Shown here in pieces: positions 56,145 to 63,935 of a stretch of DNA of 64,000 nucleotides. Where the stretch lies: the IMG/VR virus record IMGVR_UViG_3300028024_000077, positions 39,481 to 103,480 of that record. One strand, given 5' to 3'. The DNA is from a virus. Position 1 is the first letter of the stretch, and every line of letters begins with the position of its first letter. The notes beneath the pieces are model-generated. The model saw only the letters and a list, made by a program, of their open reading frames with translations, made no database searches and was not told the DNA's origin. The translations under genes and the position numbers were made by a program.

Positions 56145-56162
56145 GTAATCACTTACTATAAT
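56143..56162 (+). promoter_or_regulatory. Operator-like site (N4) fused to TATAAT
   Basis: AAGT-aatc-ACTT then ACTATAAT; -10 box 56157-56162. It drives the Sm-like and helicase genes. Confidence 0.65.
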
Positions 56163-56192
56163 ATCGATGCGAGCATTCATTTTGGAGGTATC

Positions 56193-56513
56193 ATGCAAGC
56201 AACGATGAAGTTGAGCGCCCAGGCCACTCAGAAGGTCAAGCTGTCGATGGCCCGCTGGGGTCATCACGATTTCCTGCAAACGCTGGTCGGCAAGGAAGTG
56301 GTGCTGATTATCGACGCCGGGATCAATCCGGTGTTCAAGCGAGCCAAGCTGCTCACCTATGACAATTACACGGTCGGCATCGCCGGTGACAATGGCGAGA
56401 TCGGCGCAGTGATCTTCAAGAGCAAAATCGTCGTGGTCGAGCCCTACGACCCCGCCCAGCACGACCGCTACTTTCAGCAGCCCGCCCAGGCAACGCAGGG
56501 CGCGGCGAGCTAA
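56193..56513 (+). CDS. Sm/Hfq-like small protein (106 aa)
   Basis: DFLQTLVGKEVVLIIDAGIN, KLLTYDNYTVGI and IFKSKIVVVEP follow the Sm1-Sm2 order of Hfq, where the last part corresponds to the YKHA region. A short helix precedes it and an Ala/Gln-rich tail follows. It would form a ring that binds RNA or single-stranded nucleic acid. Placed just before the replicative helicase. The fold is an inference from pattern. Confidence 0.55.
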   Translation: MQATMKLSAQATQKVKLSMARWGHHDFLQTLVGKEVVLIIDAGINPVFKRAKLLTYDNYTVGIAGDNGEIGAVIFKSKIVVVEPYDPAQHDRYFQQPAQATQGAAS

Positions 56514-56515
56514 CC

Positions 56516-57832
56516 ATGACCGCACCCAGCACCTACGAATTTGACGCTGACTTCCAGGCCAAGATCGCGGCCATGGTCCTGCGTGATCCGCTGTTCAATC
56601 AGCGCACCGCCGGCCTGGTCAATCCGGCCTATTTCGAGAACGTCATTGACGGGGCGTTGGTCAATCTCGGTCTCAGCTACTTCAACCGCTACAAGCGCTG
56701 CGCCGATCTGACGATCCTCAAAAAGCTGTTCAGGGCCCTCTTCGAAAAGAAGATCTTGCGGGAGGATCTGAAAGGCGAGGCCAAGGATCGGCTGGGTCGC
56801 CTGCTGAAAGAGGATATCGGGGATCGCGACTTCGTCGTCGATGAGGTCGCGACCTTCGCTCAACACCAGGCGCTCGAACAAGCCATTATCGAGGCGGTTG
56901 ATCACCTCAAGCGGCGGGACTTTGGCAAGATCTCCATTGGCATTAAGAAGGCCATGGAAGTTGGCGTCACGGCCGGCCTCGGCGAATATGACTATTTCGG
57001 CGAGATCGAAAACCGGACGCGCATCCGCAAGGATAAGGCCGCCGGCCTGCTGAAGCCCGAAGGTATCACCACCGGCATCCACGCGCTCGATGCCGAGCTA
57101 CTGCACAAAGGCTGGGGTCGGAAAGAGCTGACTGTACTCTTGGGCGGTGCGAAAGCGGGTAAAACGACTGCCCTGTCGGATTTTGCGAAGTATGCCAGTT
57201 TCGCTGGCTTCAACGTGCTCTATCTGACACTTGAAGTCTCTGCGAAGATCATCGCGGAGCGTCTCGACGCCAACGTGTCGGATACGGTCATCTCGAAGTT
57301 GGGTGACCATATCATTGGCGTTCGCGACAAGGTCAAGGAAGCGGAAGCGAGGAGCGGCAAGCTCATCATCCGCGAGTTCCCGACCGGCAGTCTGCATCCG
57401 AGCGATCTGCGCCGGTTGATCTCCCACTATCAGGCCAAGGGGACAACCTTTGATCTGATAGTGCTCGACTACGCGGATCTGATGGCGCCGGACTTCCGCA
57501 CGCAAGATCCGATCGAGAACAGCAAGCAGATTTACATCGATCTGCGCGCCATCGCCCAGGAAGAGAACGTCGCCATGCTGACGGCGACCCAGTCTAACCG
57601 CGAAGGCTTCAAGGCAGCGACCGTGAAAGCAGAACATGTCGCTGAGGACTTCAATAAGATCCGCATCGCTGACCTGGTGATCTCGATCAACAGAACGGAA
57701 GAGGAGAAGGGTCTCGGCGAGGCCCGGCTGTATTTCGCGGCCAGCCGTAATCAGCAGGGCGGTTTCACCTTGCGGATTAAGCAGGATCTCGAAAAGATGA
57801 AATTCCTGATCAGGGTGTTGTCCAAAGAATGA
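56516..57832 (+). CDS. DnaB-type replicative helicase (438 aa)
   Basis: The N-terminal helical domain (1-150) is followed by a RecA-fold core: Walker A GGAKAGKT (210-217), LIVLDYADLM Walker B near 315, and a Gln/Ser motif in TATQSNREGF. It unwinds DNA at phage forks. Overlaps the next gene by ATGA. Confidence 0.88.
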   Translation: MTAPSTYEFDADFQAKIAAMVLRDPLFNQRTAGLVNPAYFENVIDGALVNLGLSYFNRYKRCADLTILKKLFRALFEKKILREDLKGEAKDRLGRLLKEDIGDRDFVVDEVATFAQHQALEQAIIEAVDHLKRRDFGKISIGIKKAMEVGVTAGLGEYDYFGEIENRTRIRKDKAAGLLKPEGITTGIHALDAELLHKGWGRKELTVLLGGAKAGKTTALSDFAKYASFAGFNVLYLTLEVSAKIIAERLDANVSDTVISKLGDHIIGVRDKVKEAEARSGKLIIREFPTGSLHPSDLRRLISHYQAKGTTFDLIVLDYADLMAPDFRTQDPIENSKQIYIDLRAIAQEENVAMLTATQSNREGFKAATVKAEHVAEDFNKIRIADLVISINRTEEEKGLGEARLYFAASRNQQGGFTLRIKQDLEKMKFLIRVLSKE

Positions 57833-58050
57833 GATTGCACGTCCATACCAAGTTCGGCCATTTCGTGGCCTCGGGCAAGAAGGGCAATTATCGGGTGGCG
57901 ATCAAGGACAGAGTCTACCTGTTCTGGTCACACACCGGCACATTGTCTTGGAGCTGCCGGCGGGAAGACCAGTCGGAACTGGTCACGCTCATTCAGGGGC
58001 TAAGCCTCAAGGACTGCATCGAGCAGCTTATCGAGGTCTACTATGGCTGA
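57829..58050 (+). CDS. Small protein between helicase and primase (73 aa)
   Basis: Compact beta-sheet pattern (KKGNYRVAIKDRVYLFWS, TGTLSWSCRR) then a helix. Overlaps both neighbours. Could be an accessory to the helicase-primase; no family recognised. Confidence 0.65.
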   Translation: MRLHVHTKFGHFVASGKKGNYRVAIKDRVYLFWSHTGTLSWSCRREDQSELVTLIQGLSLKDCIEQLIEVYYG

Positions 58051-59128
58051 TCTCCAGGAGCTGCTCGAAGCGATTGACGTGGAGTGGTATCTCGATCGCG
58101 AAGGTATCGATTATAAATCCACCCACGGCAGTCGCGGCCGGCAATTGAACATCAAGGAATGCCCGACCTGCCACGGCGACACCTACAAGGTCTATATGAA
58201 CGCCGACAGCGGCCTGGGGAACTGCTTCCACGGCAGTTGCGGCGCAACCTTCAACAAATACAAGTTCATTCGGGCCCACCTCGGCGAGCCCTCAAACCAT
58301 GACGTGATCGCGCATATCAAGGAAGTCGCCCGCGAGATGGGCTGGCGGCCAAAGCGCATGTCAGTGGTCGAGGTCGAAGAGACGGCCTCGGCCGGCTGGA
58401 AGCTGCCGGACAGCTTCCCGATCCCGATAGAAGGTCAGAACCTCGTCTATCTGGAAAGCCGAGGGGTCAACACCGAGATCGCCCAATACTTCCATCTGCG
58501 CTACTGCCATTCAGGCTGGTTCAATTACAAGAACGCCGAGGGCGAGCAGAAAGGCCAAAATCACTCTGGCCGGATCATCATCCCCGTCTACGACCTTGAA
58601 GGGACGCTGGTCACGTTCCAAGGGCGCGACATCACCAACACGTCGCAGCGGAAATATCTCTTCCCGCCCGGTCTGCCAGGTACTGGCCGGTTCCTCTACA
58701 ATGGGCATAACGCCGTCGGCGCGAAGCGGGCGGTCATGGGTGAAGGCGCCTTTGACGTGATCGCCACCAAGGTCGCCCTCGACGGTGAGGTCGATCTCCG
58801 CGACGTTGTCCCGATCGGCTCATTCGGCAAGCATCTGAGCCACAAAGACGAAGGCGCCGACCAGTTGAACGCCTTCTTGAAGCTGCGGGAGCGGGGGCTT
58901 CAGGAGATCACCATCATGTGGGATGGCGAGCCGGATGCGCTGGAAGCGGCCCTTCGCGCCGCCGAGATCCTGGCCGGCGTCGGCTTCAAGATGCGGATCG
59001 CTCTGCTTCCAAAAGAGAAAGATCCCAACGAAGTTCCGGCTCAGATGGTGCGCCAGGCGTTCTGGAAAGCCGAGCCCTATAGCCGGGCCCTGGCCACCAA
59101 ATGGCGGCTTCGCAACCCCTATAAATAA
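58043..59128 (+). CDS. DnaG-type primase (361 aa)
   Basis: Zinc-binding domain with CPTCHGD (40-46) and CFHGSCG (61-67); TOPRIM core with AVMGEGAFDVIAT (first acid) and MWDGEPDA (DxD-like). Lacks a C-terminal helicase-binding domain, so it is short. It makes primers with the DnaB-type helicase. The stop TAA adjoins an operator. Confidence 0.85.
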   Translation: MADLQELLEAIDVEWYLDREGIDYKSTHGSRGRQLNIKECPTCHGDTYKVYMNADSGLGNCFHGSCGATFNKYKFIRAHLGEPSNHDVIAHIKEVAREMGWRPKRMSVVEVEETASAGWKLPDSFPIPIEGQNLVYLESRGVNTEIAQYFHLRYCHSGWFNYKNAEGEQKGQNHSGRIIIPVYDLEGTLVTFQGRDITNTSQRKYLFPPGLPGTGRFLYNGHNAVGAKRAVMGEGAFDVIATKVALDGEVDLRDVVPIGSFGKHLSHKDEGADQLNAFLKLRERGLQEITIMWDGEPDALEAALRAAEILAGVGFKMRIALLPKEKDPNEVPAQMVRQAFWKAEPYSRALATKWRLRNPYK

Positions 59129-59142
59129 GTCACGATTTACTT
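59127..59142. promoter_or_regulatory. Operator-like site (N8) after primase
   Basis: AAGT-cacgattt-ACTT, exact, starting in the primase stop codon. Confidence 0.6.
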
Positions 59143-59191
59143 CCCTTACTTCGCGCGCTAGAAAGAAACATCAGCGCAACACGGAGCTGTT

Positions 59192-59662
59192 ATGGCCGAC
59201 TTTCGAGTAACTGACGCGTATGGCCGCCACGAGAGCGGCACGAAATTCTATCAGGTGATCACGATCACCAATAGCGCCACAAATGACGCGGTGATGATCA
59301 GTCGCTGGGGCAAGCTCGAAGCCCTTGGTCAGCTTGACATTGAGGTCGGTAAAGTAACGGCGATAAACGCGATGGCCGACAGGAAGGTTCGTCAGAAATC
59401 AGGGCGAGGCTACGGTTTCGCGGGTCTCGGCCGGAACATGGTAATGGCCGTGAACGACTCAGACGGCGCCGAGAATTTCTTGGCCCGCAATGGTTTCATG
59501 GCGAAATCGCAATGGCAGCGGGTCGTCGAGGTCTATAAAGGCCGGTTGGAGACGATCGGCTTCTTTGGATCGGATCACACCGCAGATCCTATTGCAGCAA
59601 TCATCGAGAGTGTCGCGCCCGAGGTCGAAGGGCCGGGGCATGAAGAATGGGGGACATGGTAA
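59192..59662 (+). CDS. WGR-domain protein (156 aa)
   Basis: FYQVITITN and ISRWGKLEALGQLDIE (RWG at 38-40) mark a WGR-like domain, a module that binds nucleic acid in PARPs and in some bacterial DNA-repair proteins. The C-terminal part is basic then acidic. It ends EEWGTW through the same TGGGGRACATGG overlap as the genes at 1785 and 2048. Encoded near DNA ligase, so a nick-sensing helper is plausible. Confidence 0.65.
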   Translation: MADFRVTDAYGRHESGTKFYQVITITNSATNDAVMISRWGKLEALGQLDIEVGKVTAINAMADRKVRQKSGRGYGFAGLGRNMVMAVNDSDGAENFLARNGFMAKSQWQRVVEVYKGRLETIGFFGSDHTADPIAAIIESVAPEVEGPGHEEWGTW

Positions 59663-60273
59663 TGGCCGAGACAAGCTACGGCGGCAAGAACGCCTATCAG
59701 ATGGATTGCGAAGTCACCGGTGAGGTCGTGCCTTACGGCATTTGCCAGATCATCGTCGAGAATGTCCGCAATCGGGTGATGATCCCAAAGAGCTACGAGC
59801 GGTGCGTCGAGAGCATCAAGGCGGAGACGTGCCCGGCGGTCAGAATGCAGAAGGAAGAGGCCGAGGCCAAGAAGGTGCTCTATTTCGAGCCCTGGAAGCC
59901 GGCCGACTGCTTTAAGCACACGCCGCCGGTCGAAGTCCAACCAGAGCACCGGCCGCTGGTCTTGAAGTTCAAGGACGGACCGACGGTGGACTCGGCCAAT
60001 GTGCAGCCGAAGCGGGGCGGCGTGGCCCCGGTCGATGCTATTCGCGGCCAGAAAGATAAATCACCGCTTACTTTCGACACACCAAGTTATGCCGACGTGA
60101 TCAACGCTGCGATCGCCGAGGCGAAGAAACCCGCTCAGACGGTCGAGGAGCCCGTCCAGGAGCAGAAGGGTAGCGAGACGACGCAGCCGGCGCCAAAGCC
60201 GGCCAGTGCGCCCCAAACGGGCGCCCGCTCGCTCGCTGACATAGCGCGCAGCATGATGGGAGCAAAACAGTGA
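59656..60273 (+). CDS. Phage protein of unknown function (205 aa)
   Basis: ATG 59656 follows GGGGGA; ATG 59662 is possible. The N-terminal domain has three cysteines (VPYGICQIIVENV and others); the C-terminal half is disordered (Pro/Glu/Gln-rich) and ends in a basic amphipathic helix (ARSLADIARSMMGAK). Perhaps a hub with a peptide that binds a replication partner. An imperfect operator-like site lies inside (60058). Confidence 0.6.
   Translation: MVMAETSYGGKNAYQMDCEVTGEVVPYGICQIIVENVRNRVMIPKSYERCVESIKAETCPAVRMQKEEAEAKKVLYFEPWKPADCFKHTPPVEVQPEHRPLVLKFKDGPTVDSANVQPKRGGVAPVDAIRGQKDKSPLTFDTPSYADVINAAIAEAKKPAQTVEEPVQEQKGSETTQPAPKPASAPQTGARSLADIARSMMGAKQ
60058..60073. promoter_or_regulatory. Operator-like site in coding sequence (one mismatch)
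   Basis: AAAT-caccgctt-ACTT within the gene at 59656. May be chance or an internal control site. Confidence 0.3.
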
Positions 60274-61658
60274 CCTGCCAGGTCTTTGAACGCATTGAGA
60301 CTATCGCCGCCCACGGCGGCAAGAACGACAAGATCCGCCTGATCGCCGAGGGAAAGGATGATCCGAATTTCATCTACGTTCTGAAGGCGGCTCTAGACGG
60401 CTTCACCACCTACGGAATGGCCAAGATCCCCAACGTGAAGACGTTTGGCACGGTCGCGCTGTTCTCGGATGAGGGCAAATTCGCCATTGAAGGGCTGGCG
60501 CAGATGGCCCGCCGTGACCTGACCGGCGGCGAGGCCAAAAACTTCGTGACCAATGCCCTTCAGACCCTGGACGAGCCGGGCGGCATCCTGCTGCGGCGGA
60601 TCATCACCCGCGATCTGCGGGCCGGCTTCACCTCCGGCTCGGTCAATAAGGCGATCCCTGGACTGATCCGCGAATTCGACTGCGCCTTGGCGAAGCCATT
60701 CGAGGAGAAGCGGGTCAAGACCTATCCCGTCCCGGTCGAGCCCAAGCTCGATGGTTGGCGCGTGCTGGTCGCCGTGGATCTCGGCAACAACTCGGTCAGG
60801 TTTCTGTCGCGCACCGGCAAGGAATACACGTCAATGGATCACCTGGTCGAGCCGGTTCTGGCACATAGCCGGCGGCGGATCGAGGAGCTTTCTCTCCCGT
60901 CCGACACCTTGAGTATCCAGCTCCTCAATTACCTCCACGGCGTCGAGGTGATCGGCGACCAGTCCAAGGCAGCGGCCCAATTCATCCTGGAAGCCGAGGT
61001 CGTGTCCGGCACGTTCAACGAGACCGCCAGCTCGATCGGCAAGAAGGACGGGAACGCGACCGACGCCGTCCTGAACATCTTCGACATCATCCCGGCCCAT
61101 ATCCTGGAAGTCGGCAAGGGCAAGATCAACTATACCCAGCGGCGGCGCTATCTGGAGCACTTCCTCAAGGGCGCCGATACGCACTTGAAACCGATCGAGC
61201 GATACCTAGCCGGCAGCGTGGATGACATAATGGAATATTATGCCAAGTTCCGCGCTCGTGGCCTGGAAGGTGTCATCGTCAAAGACCCTGCGGCGGTCTA
61301 TGAAGCCAAGCGCGGCTGGTTCTGGATGAAGATCAAGGCCGAAGAGACGATCGACCTGCGGATCACCGGCGCGGTTGAGGGCGAGGGCAAGTATATCGGC
61401 ATGCTTGGCAAGATCCTTGTCGATCACAAGGGCGTCGAGGTAGGCATCGGCACGGGGTTGAGCGACAAGCAGCGGGCGGACTTCTGGGAAGCCTGCTGGC
61501 GCGACCAGGCGGCCGGTATCGATCCGATGACGGAAGAAGGCGAGTTCCTGGGTAGGATATCCGAGCTGGAATATCACGAGGTCACGCCCGATGGCAGTTT
61601 ACGCCACGGACGCTTTGTGCGTTTCCGAGACGACAAACGGCTGGACGAAGCCGCGTAA
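60270..61658 (+). CDS. ATP-dependent DNA ligase (462 aa)
   Basis: GTG start in a GTGA overlap. Motif I KLDGWR (159-164, Lys159 adenylated), LEAEVVSG (240-247), IFDIIP (270-275), motif IV EGVIVK (333-338), motif V WFWMKIK (350-356) and an OB-fold after. Seals nicks in phage DNA. Followed by a strong terminator, so it ends the replication operon. Confidence 0.92.
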   Translation: MTCQVFERIETIAAHGGKNDKIRLIAEGKDDPNFIYVLKAALDGFTTYGMAKIPNVKTFGTVALFSDEGKFAIEGLAQMARRDLTGGEAKNFVTNALQTLDEPGGILLRRIITRDLRAGFTSGSVNKAIPGLIREFDCALAKPFEEKRVKTYPVPVEPKLDGWRVLVAVDLGNNSVRFLSRTGKEYTSMDHLVEPVLAHSRRRIEELSLPSDTLSIQLLNYLHGVEVIGDQSKAAAQFILEAEVVSGTFNETASSIGKKDGNATDAVLNIFDIIPAHILEVGKGKINYTQRRRYLEHFLKGADTHLKPIERYLAGSVDDIMEYYAKFRARGLEGVIVKDPAAVYEAKRGWFWMKIKAEETIDLRITGAVEGEGKYIGMLGKILVDHKGVEVGIGTGLSDKQRADFWEACWRDQAAGIDPMTEEGEFLGRISELEYHEVTPDGSLRHGRFVRFRDDKRLDEAA

Positions 61659-61661
61659 GTG

Positions 61662-61690
61662 AAGGGGCCGAAAGGCCCCTTTTCTTTTCT
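61662..61690 (+). terminator. Rho-independent terminator after ligase
   Basis: AAGGGGCC (61662-61669), GAAA loop, GGCCCCTT (61674-61681), then TTCTTTTCT. Confidence 0.9.
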
Positions 61691-61719
61691 GTTTGACTCT
61701 CCTGGTTCCAGCGGATAAT

Positions 61720-61731
61720 AAGTAATCACTT
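61720..61731 (+). promoter_or_regulatory. Operator-like site (N4) before excisionase
   Basis: AAGT-aatc-ACTT followed by ACCTAT, in the short region before the excisionase-like and integrase genes. Confidence 0.6.
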
Positions 61732-61753
61732 ACCTATCTCTGGAGCTAGACAA

Positions 61754-62020
61754 ATGCTGGAGCAGCAAACTGCCGACAAGCCGACAAACGTCTTGAAGGA
61801 AGAATATTTGACGATCGATGAGTGCGTTTCCGAGATCGAAACAATGGGCTTTAAGGGCGTCAGACTGCGCCAAATTCAGCGTTGGGCGAACGAAAAGAAG
61901 CTGCCCTTCTTCCGCTTCGGCAAGCGCATGTATATCGATCGCCATCAGCTTCGCGAGAGCTTCCGAAAGCTCCAAAGGGGAGCTGTAAAAGAAGTCGAAA
62001 ATCCGAGACGACCTCACTAG
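61754..62020 (+). CDS. Excisionase-like DNA-binding protein (88 aa)
   Basis: Shared GGAGCTAGACAA-ATG leader. EYLTIDECVSEIE, VRLRQIQRWANEKKLPFFRF and RMYIDRHQLRESF form a MerR/Xis-type winged helix. Directly before the integrase, so it probably steers excision and may also regulate. Confidence 0.75.
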   Translation: MLEQQTADKPTNVLKEEYLTIDECVSEIETMGFKGVRLRQIQRWANEKKLPFFRFGKRMYIDRHQLRESFRKLQRGAVKEVENPRRPH

Positions 62021-62052
62021 AAACTTATCTTAGCCCAAGCTAAGTTTCGAGC

Positions 62053-63234
62053 ATGACGATCTTCAAAAGAACGTGGACGCACGATGGCGCGGAGAAGGAA
62101 GCTTTCCGCGCCATTTATTACGTCGATGGTAAGAAAAAGTTTAAGCAAATGGCCAAGCGGAAAGACTTGGTCGAATGGCTTAAAAATCACGGCGTCCAGA
62201 TCCAGGACGAGGCTGAACGGGAAGCCTCGCCGGCGGGTTACAAGACCGTCGCGGACGCGGCGCAAGACTGGATCGATCGGTGTGAAAAAGGGCTGGGTGA
62301 TCACCACACACTTGAGCACTCGTCATTGGAGCAATATCGGGGGCATGTGGCTAACCACATTTCTCGGCGTATCGGCTCCAAACTTTTGACCGATGTGGAT
62401 ACCAAATTCTGCAAAAATTTCCGCGACGATCTGCTGAAGGATTTGTCGCGCTCGCAAGCCAAAAAAGTGCTGACCAGTTTCAAGTCTATTCTGAATGAGA
62501 TGGTTGACCTGGAAATTCTGGCGAACAATCCCGCCCAAAAGGTCATCATTAAGATCGACAAACGCGAGAAAGAAGAAGTCCAAATCCCCGAGCCGAGCGA
62601 GATGAAAAAAATCCTCGAAGGAGCGCTCGCTCTCCGCGACGGGAAAAACAAGCACATGGGAAAGGCGTGGAGCCGCTATTATCCGATGTTTTTGCTTGCC
62701 ACTTTGACCGGCCTCCGGCCCTCAGAATATCGCGGCTTGATCTGGGAGAATTTGGATCTCGAAGCCAAGACCCTCAAAGTTACGCAGCGCGCGGACAACT
62801 ACAACGTCATTGGATTGCCCAAGTCTCGGGCCGGTTATCGCACGCTGTTCATGCCGCAGATCCTGGTCGATGAGTTGAAGCGTTGGCAGAAGCTTTGCCC
62901 GGTCGGCGAGCTGGGCCTAGTCTTCCCCAACTGGGAAGGTAAGGTTGAGAACCTCTCCAACATTCACAATCGCGGCTGGAACCCGTTGCTTGGGCGCGTT
63001 GGCGTGACGGTCATCGAGGACGGCAAAGCCGTGGCAAAATACCATCCCTACGCCATGCGCCACTTCCGGGCGTCGGTGCTGATCCAGGCCGGCGCAAACG
63101 CAAAGCGCGTCCAGATGCAGATGGGTCATGGCTCGATCACCATGACTTATGATACCTATGGGCATCTCTTTAAGGAGGGCGAAGCCGAAGACCGAGCGCT
63201 GACCGAGACCATTGCCGACAGCCTAATGGCATGA
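62053..63234 (+). CDS. int: Tyrosine recombinase (integrase, 393 aa)
   Basis: N-terminal arm-binding and core-binding domains; catalytic Arg222 (TGLRPSE), Arg336 in YAMRHF (a Tyr stands where HxxR usually has His), His359 (MGHGS) and nucleophile Tyr369 (DTYGHLF). It integrates the phage at the tRNA-Met site 100 bases downstream. Confidence 0.92.
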   Translation: MTIFKRTWTHDGAEKEAFRAIYYVDGKKKFKQMAKRKDLVEWLKNHGVQIQDEAEREASPAGYKTVADAAQDWIDRCEKGLGDHHTLEHSSLEQYRGHVANHISRRIGSKLLTDVDTKFCKNFRDDLLKDLSRSQAKKVLTSFKSILNEMVDLEILANNPAQKVIIKIDKREKEEVQIPEPSEMKKILEGALALRDGKNKHMGKAWSRYYPMFLLATLTGLRPSEYRGLIWENLDLEAKTLKVTQRADNYNVIGLPKSRAGYRTLFMPQILVDELKRWQKLCPVGELGLVFPNWEGKVENLSNIHNRGWNPLLGRVGVTVIEDGKAVAKYHPYAMRHFRASVLIQAGANAKRVQMQMGHGSITMTYDTYGHLFKEGEAEDRALTETIADSLMA

Positions 63235-63248
63235 CACGGAGACCAGCG

Positions 63249-63301
63249 GGGATACACGGCAAACATTGGTTTCGAGAAAAGGATACATACGGGATACATG
63301 G
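63249..63301 (+). repeat. GGGATACAYGG direct repeats, candidate integrase arm sites
   Basis: GGGATACACGG (63249), GGATACATAC (63281) and GGGATACATGG (63291) lie between the integrase stop and the att core. Confidence 0.5.
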
Positions 63302-63338
63302 CGAGCTAAGTCATTGAAAAGGTTATCCCGCCATGAAT

Positions 63339-63383
63339 ATCATAATCCCTTGGTCGGGGGTTCAAATCCCTCCGCTGCTACCA
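63339..63383 (+). other. Attachment site: 3' half of elongator tRNA-Met (CAU)
   Basis: From the anticodon loop (TCATAA), through variable loop TGGTC and T-arm GGGGG-TTCAAAT-CCCTC, to acceptor strand CGCTGCT and ACCA. The sequence to the left does not pair as an anticodon stem and no tRNA 5' half is present, so this is the displaced att copy left by integration (or attP in a free phage). Confidence 0.75.
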
Positions 63384-63935
63384 TCCTAACCTACGACCCC
63401 AAAATAGAAATTTTGCTTTTCTACCCTCAGCGGTGTCGCTTTGCATGTTTCCATTGCAACGCTAGGAAAACCGCCGTTTTCCCACCTATTCCGAACGGCT
63501 CCGCGCGCGCTTTGGCCAAATCTTGGCCAAAAAAGTTCAGGCGATGTTCACGCCTCGCCGCGTGATAGATTCTTGAGCCATTGATCCATCGCCGCCATGT
63601 CCTGGCTGTCGCGCTCGCGGTCGTTCCAATTGCCAGCCACCAACACTGACGGCGCATCTGATCTCGAACGATGTGCGGCCCAATCGGTCGGTATCTTTTC
63701 GTCCGCTCTGGCGCAGTCATGCTCAGGAAGGAGTTCCACCGATTGGTGCTCCAGGCAGTCCGACCATAACTAACTGAAAAAATGGATATTCTGTAGCTGC
63801 TGGGGCGCAGTTCTTGCTGCGTTGCGGCATAACTATTTGATTTTACCTTGTTGACGAGTAGCAAGTCGACATATCATACCACTTCGACCTCGAAACGAGG
63901 GGACGGCGGAAAGACGCCATAACGGGGAGGACCAG
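63384..63935. other. Sequence beyond the att site, probably host chromosome
   Basis: Composition and gene density differ from the phage. No operator palindromes. Contains only weak open frames; see 63548-63739. Confidence 0.4.
63548..63739 (-). pseudogene. Possible remnant or small host gene (63 codons, minus strand)
   Basis: GTG start; the frame stays open upstream for about 12 more codons (WSDCLEHQS) without a start. Sensible composition (MDQWLKNLSRGEA end), but no family recognised. Could be the tail of a disrupted host gene. Confidence 0.25.

Noticed and set aside
63427-63864. 145-codon minus-strand frame beyond the att site
   Set aside because: Biased composition and no start signal; a shorter overlapping frame (63548-63739) looks slightly better but is also weak.
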